From Bacteroidaceae bacterium (lineage in GTDB: Bacteria; Bacteroidota; Bacteroidia; Bacteroidales; Bacteroidaceae): a DNA stretch of 64,000 bases. A program made the translations under genes and the position numbers. How positions within the stretch are numbered: position 1 is the stretch's first letter; each line of letters opens with the position of its first letter. Positions 18,082 to 27,316 of this stretch are shown piece by piece. The notes beneath the pieces are model-generated. The model did no database searches. It was given only the letters and a program-made list of their open reading frames with translations, and had not been told where the DNA came from. The stretch is from positions 1 through 64,000 of the forward strand of contig JAILQO010000010.1 in assembly GCA_024698925.1 (NCBI GenBank), written 5' to 3'.

Positions 18082-19029
18082 ATGGAATATCGAATTCTTG
18101 GAAAAACGGGGCTGCGCGTGTCAGCCTTGAGCTTTGGAGCATCCTCTTTAGGTGGTGTCTTCCATACAATTGATGAGGGACGTGCCGTGGACACGGTCGC
18201 TGTAGCCCTCGAAGGCGGCATGAACCTGATTGATGTTTCGCCTTATTATGGCCACTATCGCGCGGAAAAAGTGTTGGGACGTGCTTTGCGCCAACTCCCT
18301 CGTGATAAATATATCCTTTCTACAAAGGTAGGGCGCTATGGCAAGGATGGCATTAATACGTGGGATTATAGTGGTAAGCGTGCTCAAGAAAGCGTGTATG
18401 AGAGCATGGACCGGCTGGGTGTGGAACATATCGACTTGATTCATGTCCACGACATTGAATTCCAGGCATCACTTCCAGGCGGCCTGCAGTTGGTAGTTGA
18501 TGAGACGCTGCCTGCGCTCGTGGAACTGAAAGAGAAGGGCATTGTAAGTCACGTCGGTATCACAGACTTGCAGATTCCCAATCTCCGTTGGGTGATTGAC
18601 CATAGTAAGGAAGGAACCGTAGAGACCGTGCTGAACTTCTGCCACTATTGCCTCTGCGATGATGCCCTGGCGGACAACCTTGACTACTTTGAATCTCATG
18701 GTATTGGTCTCATCAATGCTTCGCCGTTGTCAATGGGGTTGCTTTCCATGCGTGGTGTGCCAGATTGGCATCCGGCCCCTAAATCGCTGGTAGAGGCCTG
18801 TCGTCGTGCCGCTGAGCATTGTGCTTCCAAAGGTTATCCAATAGAGAAACTCGCCATGCAGTTCTCTGTCAGTAATCCGCGTGTGCCCTCAACGCTTTTC
18901 TCTTCTGCCAACCCCGACAATGTTCGTCGCAACCTGGAATACATTAGCGAGCCCATTGACTGGCAGCTGGTGAAGGAAGTACAAGATATTATTGGCGATC
19001 AAAAACGAGTGACATGGGCCAACTCTTAA
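18082..19029 (+). CDS. Aldo/keto reductase, L-galactose/L-fucose 1-dehydrogenase type
   Basis: A 315-aa AKR barrel. The catalytic tetrad is visible as D51 and Y55/Y56 (IDVSPYYGHYRAEK), K82 (STKVGRYG) and H123 (IDLIHVHD). The N-terminus (YRILGKTGLRVSALSFGASSL in part) is typical of AKRs that oxidise L-galactose, L-fucose or D-threo-aldoses at C1. The reaction would give the aldonolactone. The next gene encodes a lactonase-type amidohydrolase and overlaps it by 16 nt, which supports lactone formation. It is likely the first enzyme of the pathway. Which sugar it prefers cannot be read from the sequence. Confidence 0.85.
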   Translation: MEYRILGKTGLRVSALSFGASSLGGVFHTIDEGRAVDTVAVALEGGMNLIDVSPYYGHYRAEKVLGRALRQLPRDKYILSTKVGRYGKDGINTWDYSGKRAQESVYESMDRLGVEHIDLIHVHDIEFQASLPGGLQLVVDETLPALVELKEKGIVSHVGITDLQIPNLRWVIDHSKEGTVETVLNFCHYCLCDDALADNLDYFESHGIGLINASPLSMGLLSMRGVPDWHPAPKSLVEACRRAAEHCASKGYPIEKLAMQFSVSNPRVPSTLFSSANPDNVRRNLEYISEPIDWQLVKEVQDIIGDQKRVTWANS

Positions 19030-19958
19030 TAGACACTCACGCTCATCTCTGGCTTCGACAGGACACTCAATGGAATGGTCTAGCCATTCGCACGAAGGAA
19101 GGTAATGGCAGTCGCTCGGAATTTTTGGGTGAGGAGCGACAGATGTTGCCGCCTTTCATGATTGACGGAAAGAATACGGCAGAGGTGTTTTTGAGCAACA
19201 TGGATTATGCGCAAGTGGGCGCAGCTGTTGTGGTGCAGGAATTCATTGATGGCATCCAAAACAACTATCTCCGAGAGGTACAACAGCGTTATCCAGAGCG
19301 CTTCTTCTGTTATGCGATGGTAGATTACTTGCGTGACGGTTTCTGTGATGAGGCCATTCGACTGATGACAGCCGATGACTTTCAGGGCATGGCCATTCCC
19401 GGGCACCGGCTTCTTGGGCGCAAACTGACCGACCCCGAGATGATGCAGATGTTCCGCTGGATGGAAGCAAATGACAAATATCTTAGCATTACGCTTGCCT
19501 ATGGTGATCAACAGGTCTCTGAATTAAGCGAGGTAATCAGTGAATGTCCTTCACTGAAGATTGCTATCGGACATCTTGGAATGGCCGACCAACCTACCAC
19601 GCCTCCTTGGGAGAATGAAAGCTGGCGCAGTCAGATTCTTTTGGCGCGCAATGAGAACGTGATGATTGAGAGCGGTGGTATTACTTGGCTATATAACACG
19701 GAGTTTTATCCATTCCCCTCGGCCATCCGGGCTATCCGAGAGGCTACAAACTTGGTAGGTATGGAAAAACTGATGTGGGGCAGCGATTATCCGCGTACCA
19801 TCACCGCAATCACATATCGCATGTCCTACGACTTTGTTTCTAAATCTACCGAATTGACGGATGAAGAGAAACTCCTGTTCCTCGGTGAGAACGCCAAGCG
19901 GTTCTATGGGTTCAAGAACCTTCCAGAACTGCCTTATATAAAAAATATGAGTGAATGA
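19014..19958 (+). CDS. Amidohydrolase-fold lactonase (L-galactono-/L-fuconolactonase candidate)
   Basis: A 314-aa amidohydrolase family 2 barrel. It opens with the metal-binding DTHAHLW and ends with LMWGSDYPRTI, the strand-8 aspartate motif of this family. IAIGHLGM provides another His. Homologues in fucose clusters (for example the Campylobacter jejuni fucose island) hydrolyse L-fuconolactone. Here the enzyme would open the lactone made by the upstream dehydrogenase. Translation is coupled to the upstream gene by a 16-nt overlap. The lactone substrate is inferred. Confidence 0.82.
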   Translation: MGQLLIDTHAHLWLRQDTQWNGLAIRTKEGNGSRSEFLGEERQMLPPFMIDGKNTAEVFLSNMDYAQVGAAVVVQEFIDGIQNNYLREVQQRYPERFFCYAMVDYLRDGFCDEAIRLMTADDFQGMAIPGHRLLGRKLTDPEMMQMFRWMEANDKYLSITLAYGDQQVSELSEVISECPSLKIAIGHLGMADQPTTPPWENESWRSQILLARNENVMIESGGITWLYNTEFYPFPSAIRAIREATNLVGMEKLMWGSDYPRTITAITYRMSYDFVSKSTELTDEEKLLFLGENAKRFYGFKNLPELPYIKNMSE

Positions 19959-19985
19959 GTTCAACGATATTATAAATTTTGCCTT

Positions 19986-21806
19986 ATGAATAACTATCCT
20001 AAAATCGGCATTCGCCCAACCATCGACGGTCGTCAAGGTGGCGTCCGTGAAAGTCTCGAAGAGAAAACCATGTGCCTGGCAAAAGCTGTGGCAGAGTTGA
20101 TAACTACGAACCTGCGCAATGGCGACGGCTCGCCCGTTGAATGTGTAATAGCAGATTCTACCATCGGTCGTGTGGCAGAGAGCGCAGCCTGTGCCGAGAA
20201 ATTCGAGCGTGAGGGTGTAGGCTCAACCATCACCGTCACCTCATGCTGGTGTTACGGCTCCGAGACGATGGATATGAATCCGCACTATCCCAAAGCCGTG
20301 TGGGGCTTTAATGGTACAGAACGTCCTGGCGCAGTCTATTTGGCGGCCGTCCTGGCTGCTCACGCCCAAAAGGGTCTGCCTGCTTTCGGTATTTATGGAC
20401 ATGATGTACAGGATATTAATGATAACACCATTCCTGCCGATGTCGCTGAGAAAATTTTGCGCTTTGCCCGTGCTGCTCAGGCTGTGGCTACGATGAGGGG
20501 CAGGAGTTATCTATCGATGGGTAACACCTGCATGGGTATTGCCGGTTCTATCGTGGATGCCGACTTCCTGCAGCACTACCTGGGAATGCGCACGGAGTAC
20601 GTTTCCCTCGTGGAAATTCTGCGCCGTGTGGACTTCAACATCTTCGACCCCGAGGAGTTTAAGAAGGCGATGGCTTGGGTGGAGAAATACTGCAAACCAC
20701 AGGAGGGACACGACTACAACGAGGACCGTCCGCTCTTCCCTGGTACACCCATGACCACCTTCAACGGTAAGGGCAAGGGCAAGAACCGTGAGGAGAAGGA
20801 TGCCGATTGGGAGTTCACCGTGAAGACGATGATGATTATCCGTGACCTGATGCACGGTAATCCGCGCCTGTTGGAGATGGGTTATAAGGAGGAAGCATTA
20901 GGCCATAATGCTCTCTTCGGCGGTGTGCAGGGGCAGCGGCAATGGACTGATTACAAGCCTAACTTTGATTTCCCCGAGTCAATGCTTTGCACCAGTTTCG
21001 ACTGGAACGGCACCCGAGAGGCCGATGTCTTAGCTACTGAGAACGATTTTCTCAACGGCCTTTCCATGCTTTTTGGCCACTTGCTGACTAATCGCGGAGT
21101 GATGTTCTCGGATATTCGTACTTATTGGAGCCCGGAAGCCGTGGCGCGTGTCACTGGTACTGAACTGAGTGGTTTGGCCGCTCAAGGTTTCATTCATCTC
21201 ATCAACAGCGGTGCCACCACCCTTGATGCCACAGGCGCGATGACTGATGCCGATGGTCAACCAACCATGAAAGAGCCTTGGAACATTACTGATGCCGATG
21301 CAGAAGCCTGCCTCAAGGCCACTTCGTGGATGCCTGCCGATCGCGATTACTTCCGTGGTGGTGGCTACAGCTCACATTTTGTTACTAAGGGTGGTATGCC
21401 GATGACGATGATGCGTGTGAACATGGTCGGAGGTTTAGGACCTGTCTTGCAACTCGCAGAAGGGTGGACGGTGGAACTTGATCCAACGACCCACGATATT
21501 TTGGATAAACGTACAGACCCCACATGGCCCACCACGTGGTTCGTGCCTCGCCTGGATCCGTCGAAGGATTGCTTCAAGGATGTCTATAGTGTCATGAACT
21601 GCTGGGGCGCCAATCATGGTGCCATTGCTTACGGACACATCGGTGCCGACCTCATTACGCTCTGCTCGATCCTCCGTATCCCTGTCTGTATGCATAATGT
21701 AGCAGATGCCGACGTCTTCCGCCCGGCCGCTTGGAATGCCTTCGGTATGGACAAGGAGGGTGCCGACTACCGTGCCTGCCAGAATTTCGGACCGTTATAT
21801 AAATAA
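19986..21806 (+). CDS. fucI: L-fucose isomerase
   Basis: The 606-aa protein matches FucI along its length. Landmarks are the N-terminal [21 protein letters not shown], the [11 protein letters not shown] region, the active-site glutamate in [16 protein letters not shown], and the metal-site aspartate in [12 protein letters not shown]. The closing [21 protein letters not shown] is also typical. FucI converts L-fucose to L-fuculose and also acts on D-arabinose and, in some cases, L-galactose-related sugars. No fuculokinase (fucK) or fuculose-1-phosphate aldolase (fucA) is present in the locus, which is unusual. Confidence 0.96.
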   Translation: MNNYPKIGIRPTIDGRQGGVRESLEEKTMCLAKAVAELITTNLRNGDGSPVECVIADSTIGRVAESAACAEKFEREGVGSTITVTSCWCYGSETMDMNPHYPKAVWGFNGTERPGAVYLAAVLAAHAQKGLPAFGIYGHDVQDINDNTIPADVAEKILRFARAAQAVATMRGRSYLSMGNTCMGIAGSIVDADFLQHYLGMRTEYVSLVEILRRVDFNIFDPEEFKKAMAWVEKYCKPQEGHDYNEDRPLFPGTPMTTFNGKGKGKNREEKDADWEFTVKTMMIIRDLMHGNPRLLEMGYKEEALGHNALFGGVQGQRQWTDYKPNFDFPESMLCTSFDWNGTREADVLATENDFLNGLSMLFGHLLTNRGVMFSDIRTYWSPEAVARVTGTELSGLAAQGFIHLINSGATTLDATGAMTDADGQPTMKEPWNITDADAEACLKATSWMPADRDYFRGGGYSSHFVTKGGMPMTMMRVNMVGGLGPVLQLAEGWTVELDPTTHDILDKRTDPTWPTTWFVPRLDPSKDCFKDVYSVMNCWGANHGAIAYGHIGADLITLCSILRIPVCMHNVADADVFRPAAWNAFGMDKEGADYRACQNFGPLYK

Positions 21807-21812
21807 TAAGGT

Positions 21813-23111
21813 ATGGAAAAGAAACCGTTAGTAGAGAGGAAATACCTCATTACCTTCATACTTATTACCTCGCTTTTTGCGTTGTGGGGCTTCGCCAATG
21901 ATATTACCAACCCGATGGTGGCTGCCTTTCAAACGGTGATGGAACTTTCTGCCGCCAAGGCCTCGATGATTCAGTTCGCCTTCTATGGCGGTTACGCTAC
22001 GATGGCTATTCCTGCGGCCCTGTTCATTCGTCGTTACAGCTATAAGGTGGGCATCCTGATTGGTTTGGCGCTTTATGCCATTGGCGCCTTCCTTTTTATC
22101 CCGGCCGCACAGTATCAGCAGTTCTCTTTCTTCTGCATTTCGCTGTATATCCTCACCTTCGGTCTTGCGTTCCTTGAGACAACGGCCAATCCATTCATCC
22201 TTTCTTTGGGTGATAAGAGCAACTCCACGCGCCGTTTGAACCTGGCACAGGCTTTCAATCCCGTTGGCTCTCTCTCGGGTATGGCTGTTGCTTCGTTTAT
22301 TGTACTCCCGCAACTGCTATCCGACAAACGTGATGCTGCCGGCCAGATAATCTTCGGCACACTTTCGGAGGCAGAGAAGGCTTCCATTCGTCTCCATGAC
22401 CTTGCAGTTATTCGCGATCCCTACGTAGTGATAGGTCTTGTCGTCCTGATGATGTTTATCATTATCGGATTGACCAAGATGCCGAATGTGGCGGGCGATG
22501 GCACCAAGCTTGATGTCCGTCACACCCTCCGCCGCCTTTGGCACAACACCATCTATCGTTATGGCGTGTTAGCTCAGGTCTTCTACGTAGCAGCTCAGAT
22601 CATGTGCTGGACATTCATCATCCAATATGCTGACCGCTTGGGTATTAACAAGGCAACGGCACAGATCTTCAACATTGTAGCCATGTCGCTGAACTTGAGT
22701 GGCCGTTTCATAGGCACCTTTATCATGCGTTACGTCAATACTCGTCGTTTGCTGATGATCTTTGGCATCTGCGCTTCCGCCTTTACACTTGGTGCCATCT
22801 GTCTTGATGGACGTGCAGGCCTTTACAGCCTTGTGTGCATCAGCCTCTTCATGTCCATCATGTTCCCGACCATTTATGGCATTGCATTGGAGGATGTCGA
22901 GGTTGAGGACACCACGTTAGGTGCCGCATTCCTCGTCATGGCTATCGTGGGCGGTGCTTTGATGCCTCCCTTGCAGGGTATGATTATCGACCTCGGTACC
23001 GTTGCCGGCTGGCCGGCGGTGAATGTCTCGTTCTGTCTGCCGTTCTTGTGCTTCGTCTTTATTACCATCTACGGCTATAAGACTTTCAAACACTCATTGG
23101 TTAACTCTTAA
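21813..23111 (+). CDS. fucP: L-fucose:H+ symporter FucP (MFS)
   Basis: A 432-aa MFS protein with 12 predicted membrane helices. The first helix region LFALWGFANDITNPMVAAF is the FucP/FHS signature, and FLETTANPFILSLG is the conserved TM4-5 stretch. FucP imports L-fucose; the E. coli protein also accepts L-galactose and D-arabinose. The gene starts 6 nt after fucI. It would move sugar across the inner membrane; no SusCD pair for outer-membrane uptake is near. Confidence 0.95.
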   Translation: MEKKPLVERKYLITFILITSLFALWGFANDITNPMVAAFQTVMELSAAKASMIQFAFYGGYATMAIPAALFIRRYSYKVGILIGLALYAIGAFLFIPAAQYQQFSFFCISLYILTFGLAFLETTANPFILSLGDKSNSTRRLNLAQAFNPVGSLSGMAVASFIVLPQLLSDKRDAAGQIIFGTLSEAEKASIRLHDLAVIRDPYVVIGLVVLMMFIIIGLTKMPNVAGDGTKLDVRHTLRRLWHNTIYRYGVLAQVFYVAAQIMCWTFIIQYADRLGINKATAQIFNIVAMSLNLSGRFIGTFIMRYVNTRRLLMIFGICASAFTLGAICLDGRAGLYSLVCISLFMSIMFPTIYGIALEDVEVEDTTLGAAFLVMAIVGGALMPPLQGMIIDLGTVAGWPAVNVSFCLPFLCFVFITIYGYKTFKHSLVNS

Positions 23112-23125
23112 TTAGTCAAGTTGAA

Positions 23126-23503
23126 ATGGAAGGTTATCATGTAAAAGAATACCATCAGCCAGTCAAGCGCTATTGCCAGACAATGGACTTGAAGGACGAT
23201 CCGGCGTTGATAGCCGAGTATCGTCGTCGCCACAGCTGTGAGGAATCTTGGAAGGAGATCCGCGACGGCATTCGCGAGGTGGGTATCCTTGAAATGGAAA
23301 TCTATATTCTGGGAACACGCCTTTTCATGATCGTGGAGACGCCCCTCGACTTCGATTGGGACACAGCGATGGCCCGTCTCGCCACGTTACCGCGTCAGCA
23401 GGAGTGGGAGGACTATATGGCCATGTTCCAGCAGTGCGCCGAAGGTGCCACCAGCGATGAGAAATGGCAGATGATGGAACGTATGTTTTATCTTTATGAT
23501 TGA
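23126..23503 (+). CDS. RhaM-type sugar mutarotase (DUF718/L-rhamnose mutarotase family)
   Basis: A 125-aa protein of the L-rhamnose mutarotase family: KRYCQTMDLKDDPALIAEY then RRHSCEESWKEI, GILEMEIYILGTRLFMIVET, and W/M-rich C-terminus (EWEDYMAMFQQC). It would speed the interconversion of alpha and beta pyranoses of a 6-deoxy sugar or L-galactose before oxidation or isomerisation. A related protein accompanies the C. jejuni fucose genes. It lies between fucP and the Zn-dehydrogenase with short spacers. Substrate inferred. Confidence 0.85.
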   Translation: MEGYHVKEYHQPVKRYCQTMDLKDDPALIAEYRRRHSCEESWKEIRDGIREVGILEMEIYILGTRLFMIVETPLDFDWDTAMARLATLPRQQEWEDYMAMFQQCAEGATSDEKWQMMERMFYLYD

Positions 23504-23523
23504 AGGATTTATTCATAATATAT

Positions 23524-24543
23524 ATGAAAGCATTACAAATTACAGACACACATGTCTTGGAGGTCATTGACCTTCCGATGCCAGAGCCTGCTGCCGACGA
23601 GGTTCTGCTACGCATCAGTTACGTCGGCTTTTGTGGCTCTGACCTCAACACGTTTCGCGGCCGTAATGCGCTGGCCTTGAAGCCTGTCATTCCTGGTCAC
23701 GAGATTAGCGCCGTGATAGAGAAAGTAGGAGAGAAAGTTCCTGCAAATCTTCAACCAGGTCAGCTCGTCACCGTTGATCCTTATACAGCCTGTGGCAACT
23801 GCCCCAGTTGCCGTCGTCGTCGTTTCAATGCCTGCCAGCATAACGAAACCCTTGGCGTTCAGCGTCATGGCGCCATGCGCGAGTTTATTGCTGTGCCTTG
23901 GCAGAAAGTGATTCCTGCTGAAGGCCTAGCGCCTCAGGACATCGCGCTCATCGAGCCCATGAGTGTTGGCTTCCATGCCGTAGATCGTGGTCAGGTGACA
24001 GATGCCGATACCGTTCTGGTTATCGGCTGTGGCATGATAGGTGTTGGCGCCATTGTGCGAGCCAGCCTTCGTGGTGCCACCGTCATTGCGATGGACCTTG
24101 ATGATGAGAAGCTTGCGCTCGCTCGCGAGTTGGGCGCTTCTGCGACTGTTAATAGTGGTACCGATGATGTTCATGCCCGTTTGCAGGAGCTGACCAATGG
24201 CGCAGGTCCTGATGTGGTGATTGAGGCTGTTGGTGCAGCACCTACTTACAATATAGCTGTCAACGAGGTTGCCTTCACGGGTCGCTTAGTCTGCATTGGC
24301 TATGCACCTGGTGATGTTGCTCTGCCCACTCGTTTCTTTGTGCAGAAGGAACTTGACATCCGCGGCTCACGCAATGCCCAGCCCGATGATTTTCGTGCCG
24401 TTATCCGCTACTTGCGTCGTGGCACCTGTCCTACTGCCCGCCTCATCTCTGGCATCTTCCGTCCCGAAGAGGCTGCACAGGCCATGGCCGATTGGGACGC
24501 CGCCCCCGGCAAAGTCTTTAGAATCCTTGTCCAATTCTCATAA
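23524..24543 (+). CDS. Zn-dependent dehydrogenase (LgoD-like L-galactonate 5-dehydrogenase candidate)
   Basis: The start at 23524 (MKALQITDTH) is preferred to a longer frame opening at 23500. The 339-aa MDR protein has the catalytic zinc residues C37 (GFCGSD), H59 and E60 (GHE), and four cysteines C90, C93, C96 and C104 for the structural zinc. The NAD site is GCGMIGVGAIVRA. In E. coli a Zn-MDR (LgoD) oxidises L-galactonate to D-tagaturonate. Here the downstream neighbour is the tagaturonate reductase, so this role would join the lactone half to the altronate half. A 2-keto-3-deoxyfuconate dehydrogenase is the alternative. Confidence 0.82.
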   Translation: MKALQITDTHVLEVIDLPMPEPAADEVLLRISYVGFCGSDLNTFRGRNALALKPVIPGHEISAVIEKVGEKVPANLQPGQLVTVDPYTACGNCPSCRRRRFNACQHNETLGVQRHGAMREFIAVPWQKVIPAEGLAPQDIALIEPMSVGFHAVDRGQVTDADTVLVIGCGMIGVGAIVRASLRGATVIAMDLDDEKLALARELGASATVNSGTDDVHARLQELTNGAGPDVVIEAVGAAPTYNIAVNEVAFTGRLVCIGYAPGDVALPTRFFVQKELDIRGSRNAQPDDFRAVIRYLRRGTCPTARLISGIFRPEEAAQAMADWDAAPGKVFRILVQFS

Positions 24544-24561
24544 TTTCCTATAAGTCTATTG

Positions 24562-24606
24562 GCCCCTTAAGCCTCATTGGCCCTATAGGCCCAATTAGCC
24601 CCATTA
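24562..24606. repeat. Degenerate tandem array, five units of exactly 9 bp
   Basis: Five 9-mers each begin with GCC: GCCCCTTAA, GCCTCATTG, GCCCTATAG, GCCCAATTA, GCCCCATTA. A weaker sixth unit precedes them. The array fills most of the 73-bp gap between the Zn-dehydrogenase and uxaB, inside the operon. Confidence 0.7.
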
Positions 24607-24616
24607 ATATTTAATT

Positions 24617-26092
24617 ATGCAACCCCTTAATTCCACTACCGCTCCCAAAACGTTGCGTCCGGAGCGTATTATACAGTTTGGCGAAGGAAACTTCCTTCGT
24701 GCTTTTATCGATTGGATTGTATGGCAGATGGACAATCGCGCAGGCTTCGATGCCTCTGTTGTGATTGTACAGCCCATTGCCCAAGGTATGGCTGCACGCC
24801 TGCAGGAGCAGGACTGCCTGTATCACGTCAATCTTCAGGGCCTCATTGACGGTCAGCCCGTGAATTCGCTCGAGATGATTGACAGTGTCAGCCGCGCCCT
24901 GAATCCTTATGAGGACCATGCTGCTTTTCTGGCACTGGCAGCACAGCCCGAGATTCGCTTTGTCATTTCCAATACCACCGAGGCTGGTATCGCTTATGAT
25001 CCCGCTTGTCGTCTGGCCGATACGCCGCCCGCGTCCTATCCGGCGAAGTTGACACAGCTTCTCTACCACCGCTTCCGTGCCTTCAATGGCGACCCTGCTA
25101 AGGGACTTATCATCTTCCCCTGCGAGCTCATTTTCCAGAACGGTCACCATCTCGTAGATTGCATCCGCAAGTATATCGAGCTATGGCGTGAGGACCTAGG
25201 TGCTGACTTTGAGGCATTCCGTGCATGGTTCGAGCAGTCTTGCTACGTCTGCACTACCCTCGTGGACCGCATCGTTCCCGGCTTCCCTCGCAAGGACATT
25301 GATGCCATTCAGCAAAAGGTTGGTTATGCAGATCAGATGGTGGTTCAGGCTGAGGCCTTCCACCTTTGGGTCATCGAGACGGCTCCTAACCTCTCTCTGG
25401 AGCAGCTCGCACGTGAGTTCCCTGCCGATAAGGCTGGGCTGCATGTTGTCCTAACCCATGATGAGTCTCCCTACCATGAGCGTAAGGTCACGTTGCTCAA
25501 TGGCCCTCACACCGTCCTCTCGCCTGTAGCTTACCTCGCTGGTCTCAATATCGTGCGTGATGCCTGCCAGCATGAAGTGATAGGTCCTTTCGTCCGTCGT
25601 GTGATGTTTGACGAACTGCTTCCGACCCTGAACCTTCCCGAGGAGGAACTGCGTCAGTTTGGTAGTGATGTGATGGAGCGCTTCTGCAATCCCTTCGTGG
25701 ACCATCAGCTCACCAGTATCATGCTCAATAGCTTCCCCAAGTTCCAGACGCGCGACCTCCCAGGCCTGAAGACCTATCTCCAGCGCAAAGGTACCTTGCC
25801 TAAGGGTATCGTTCTCGGCCTTGCTGCCATTTGTGTCTATTATCGTGGCGGTCAGCGTCCTGACGGTGCTCCCATCCAACCTAACGATGATCCGCGTATC
25901 ATGCAGTTACTCACAGACCTGTGGGCCACGGGCGATACACGTAAGGTTGCCGAAGGTGTTCTTGCTGCCAAGGATCTGATTTGGCAGGAGCATGGTGACC
26001 TCAACGCGATTCCTGGTCTTACGGATCTGCTCACGGTGAGCATTAACAGCATCTTGGAGCATGGAATGATGGAGACCGTCAAGCAGTTGTGA
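24617..26092 (+). CDS. uxaB: Tagaturonate reductase (altronate oxidoreductase), mannitol dehydrogenase family
   Basis: A 491-aa polyol/aldonate dehydrogenase. It opens with RIIQFGEGNFLRAFIDWIV, the GxGxFLR nucleotide-binding signature of UxaB. FPCELIFQNGHHL, CYVCTTLVDRIVPGFPR and the catalytic-lysine region HERKVTLLNGPHT follow. UxaB reduces D-tagaturonate to D-altronate with NADH. In classical galacturonate catabolism it follows UxaC, but no uxaC lies here; the tagaturonate would instead come from L-galactonate. It overlaps the glycerate kinase gene by 4 nt. Confidence 0.93.
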   Translation: MQPLNSTTAPKTLRPERIIQFGEGNFLRAFIDWIVWQMDNRAGFDASVVIVQPIAQGMAARLQEQDCLYHVNLQGLIDGQPVNSLEMIDSVSRALNPYEDHAAFLALAAQPEIRFVISNTTEAGIAYDPACRLADTPPASYPAKLTQLLYHRFRAFNGDPAKGLIIFPCELIFQNGHHLVDCIRKYIELWREDLGADFEAFRAWFEQSCYVCTTLVDRIVPGFPRKDIDAIQQKVGYADQMVVQAEAFHLWVIETAPNLSLEQLAREFPADKAGLHVVLTHDESPYHERKVTLLNGPHTVLSPVAYLAGLNIVRDACQHEVIGPFVRRVMFDELLPTLNLPEEELRQFGSDVMERFCNPFVDHQLTSIMLNSFPKFQTRDLPGLKTYLQRKGTLPKGIVLGLAAICVYYRGGQRPDGAPIQPNDDPRIMQLLTDLWATGDTRKVAEGVLAAKDLIWQEHGDLNAIPGLTDLLTVSINSILEHGMMETVKQL

Positions 26093-27123
26093 AATATATT
26101 GTAGCTATAGACTCATTCAAGGGTTGCCTGACATCAGCTCAGGCTATCCGCGCCGCAGCAGAGGGTATCTTCGCATGGATGCCCTCTGCTGAGGTTCTAC
26201 AGCTGCCTGTCAGCGATGGCGGTGAGGGATGGCTGGAAGCTTTCCAGACAGTCCTTGGTGGAGAGGTGAAAGAAGTCCCTGTGCGGGATCCGTTACAGCG
26301 TCCCATTACGGCACCGTATCTTATAAAAGGTGATACGGCGGTGATCGAGATGGCTAAAGCTAGTGGCTTGACATTGCTCCGTGCGGAGGAACGTAATCCC
26401 CTGCTGGCCACCAGCTATGGCACGGGTCAGCTTGTCGTAGATGCTGTGCGCCAGGGCTGCAAGCACATCATCGTAGGCCTTGGTGGTAGCGCCACCAGTG
26501 ACTGTGGTATCGGTATGCTGGATGCCATTTCAGATTCAGGAGTGGTAATCCCGGAAGACATCCACTTCACCATTGCCACGGATGTAACTAACCCGTTATG
26601 TGGCGAGCAGGGTGCTGCGCATGTCTTTGCACCACAGAAAGGTGCAACGCCAGCGATGGTGCGCGCACTCGATGACCGTGCACGACAGTTTGCGGAGGTC
26701 TCTGCAAAGCGCTTCGGCTATGACTGCCAGAACCTGCCAGGTGCTGGTGCTGCAGGTGGCCTCGGCTATGCCTTCCTGCAATACCTGCACGCCACATGTT
26801 GCTCTGGTATAGATCTTCTGTTGGATGCTGTGGGCTTTGACGATCACCTGAAAGATACGGCTCTCGTGATTACCGGTGAAGGTGCTGCCGACCGTCAGAC
26901 ATTGATGGGTAAGTTGCCCTATGGCATCCTCCAACGAGCTGAGAAGTATCAGGTTCCTGTTGCCTTGATCGCAGGCCGCGTCAACAACCAAGAAGATTTA
27001 CTAAGCGCCGGCTTCTCGCGGGTCGTGTGCATTAATCCGCCAGACCTTCCCATAGAAGAAGCAATGAAGCCGGAAACAGCTATCCGGAATATCCAGTGCA
27101 CCGTCACCTCCATGATGTTCTGA
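26089..27123 (+). CDS. Glycerate kinase (GarK/GlxK family)
   Basis: The 344-aa protein starts at a GTG that overlaps the uxaB stop (GTGA). It has the family signatures DSFKGCLTSAQA (near 8-19), VSDGGEGWLEA, IVGLGGSATSDCGIGML, LPGAGAAGGLGYAFL and ITGEGAADRQTLMGKLPYGI. It phosphorylates glycerate to 2-phosphoglycerate. In this locus it may use glycerate derived from cleavage of KDG into pyruvate and glyceraldehyde, a non-phosphorylative branch; that link is inference, as no KDG aldolase or kinase is encoded here. Confidence 0.93.
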   Translation: MKYIVAIDSFKGCLTSAQAIRAAAEGIFAWMPSAEVLQLPVSDGGEGWLEAFQTVLGGEVKEVPVRDPLQRPITAPYLIKGDTAVIEMAKASGLTLLRAEERNPLLATSYGTGQLVVDAVRQGCKHIIVGLGGSATSDCGIGMLDAISDSGVVIPEDIHFTIATDVTNPLCGEQGAAHVFAPQKGATPAMVRALDDRARQFAEVSAKRFGYDCQNLPGAGAAGGLGYAFLQYLHATCCSGIDLLLDAVGFDDHLKDTALVITGEGAADRQTLMGKLPYGILQRAEKYQVPVALIAGRVNNQEDLLSAGFSRVVCINPPDLPIEEAMKPETAIRNIQCTVTSMMF

Positions 27124-27278
27124 AATGCCATCTTGCTGTTAGCGATATGCCGTTTCTCTATGAGCGATTCGCCTTTTCTCTTCAAGAAATATGCCTTGTT
27201 GCTCGTGCTGGGATATAATTGCGACAATATGTGAAGGTATTTTTATTGTAAAATGACGGTCTTATCGAAAAAAAGAAC

Positions 27279-27286
27279 TACTTTTG
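27279..27286 (+). promoter_or_regulatory. -7 box upstream of uxaA
   Basis: TACTTTTG fits TAnnTTTG and lies 30 nt before the uxaA start. The 193-bp gap between the glycerate kinase gene and uxaA has no gene of its own, so uxaA may have its own transcript. Confidence 0.5.
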
Positions 27287-27316
27287 CTGTCAAATGTAAA
27301 GAACGTTATTCTGATT

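Noticed and set aside
27124..27316. Regulator gene or riboswitch in the gap before uxaA
   Set aside because: No frame with a DNA-binding motif and no recognisable aptamer fold; only a promoter box is seen.
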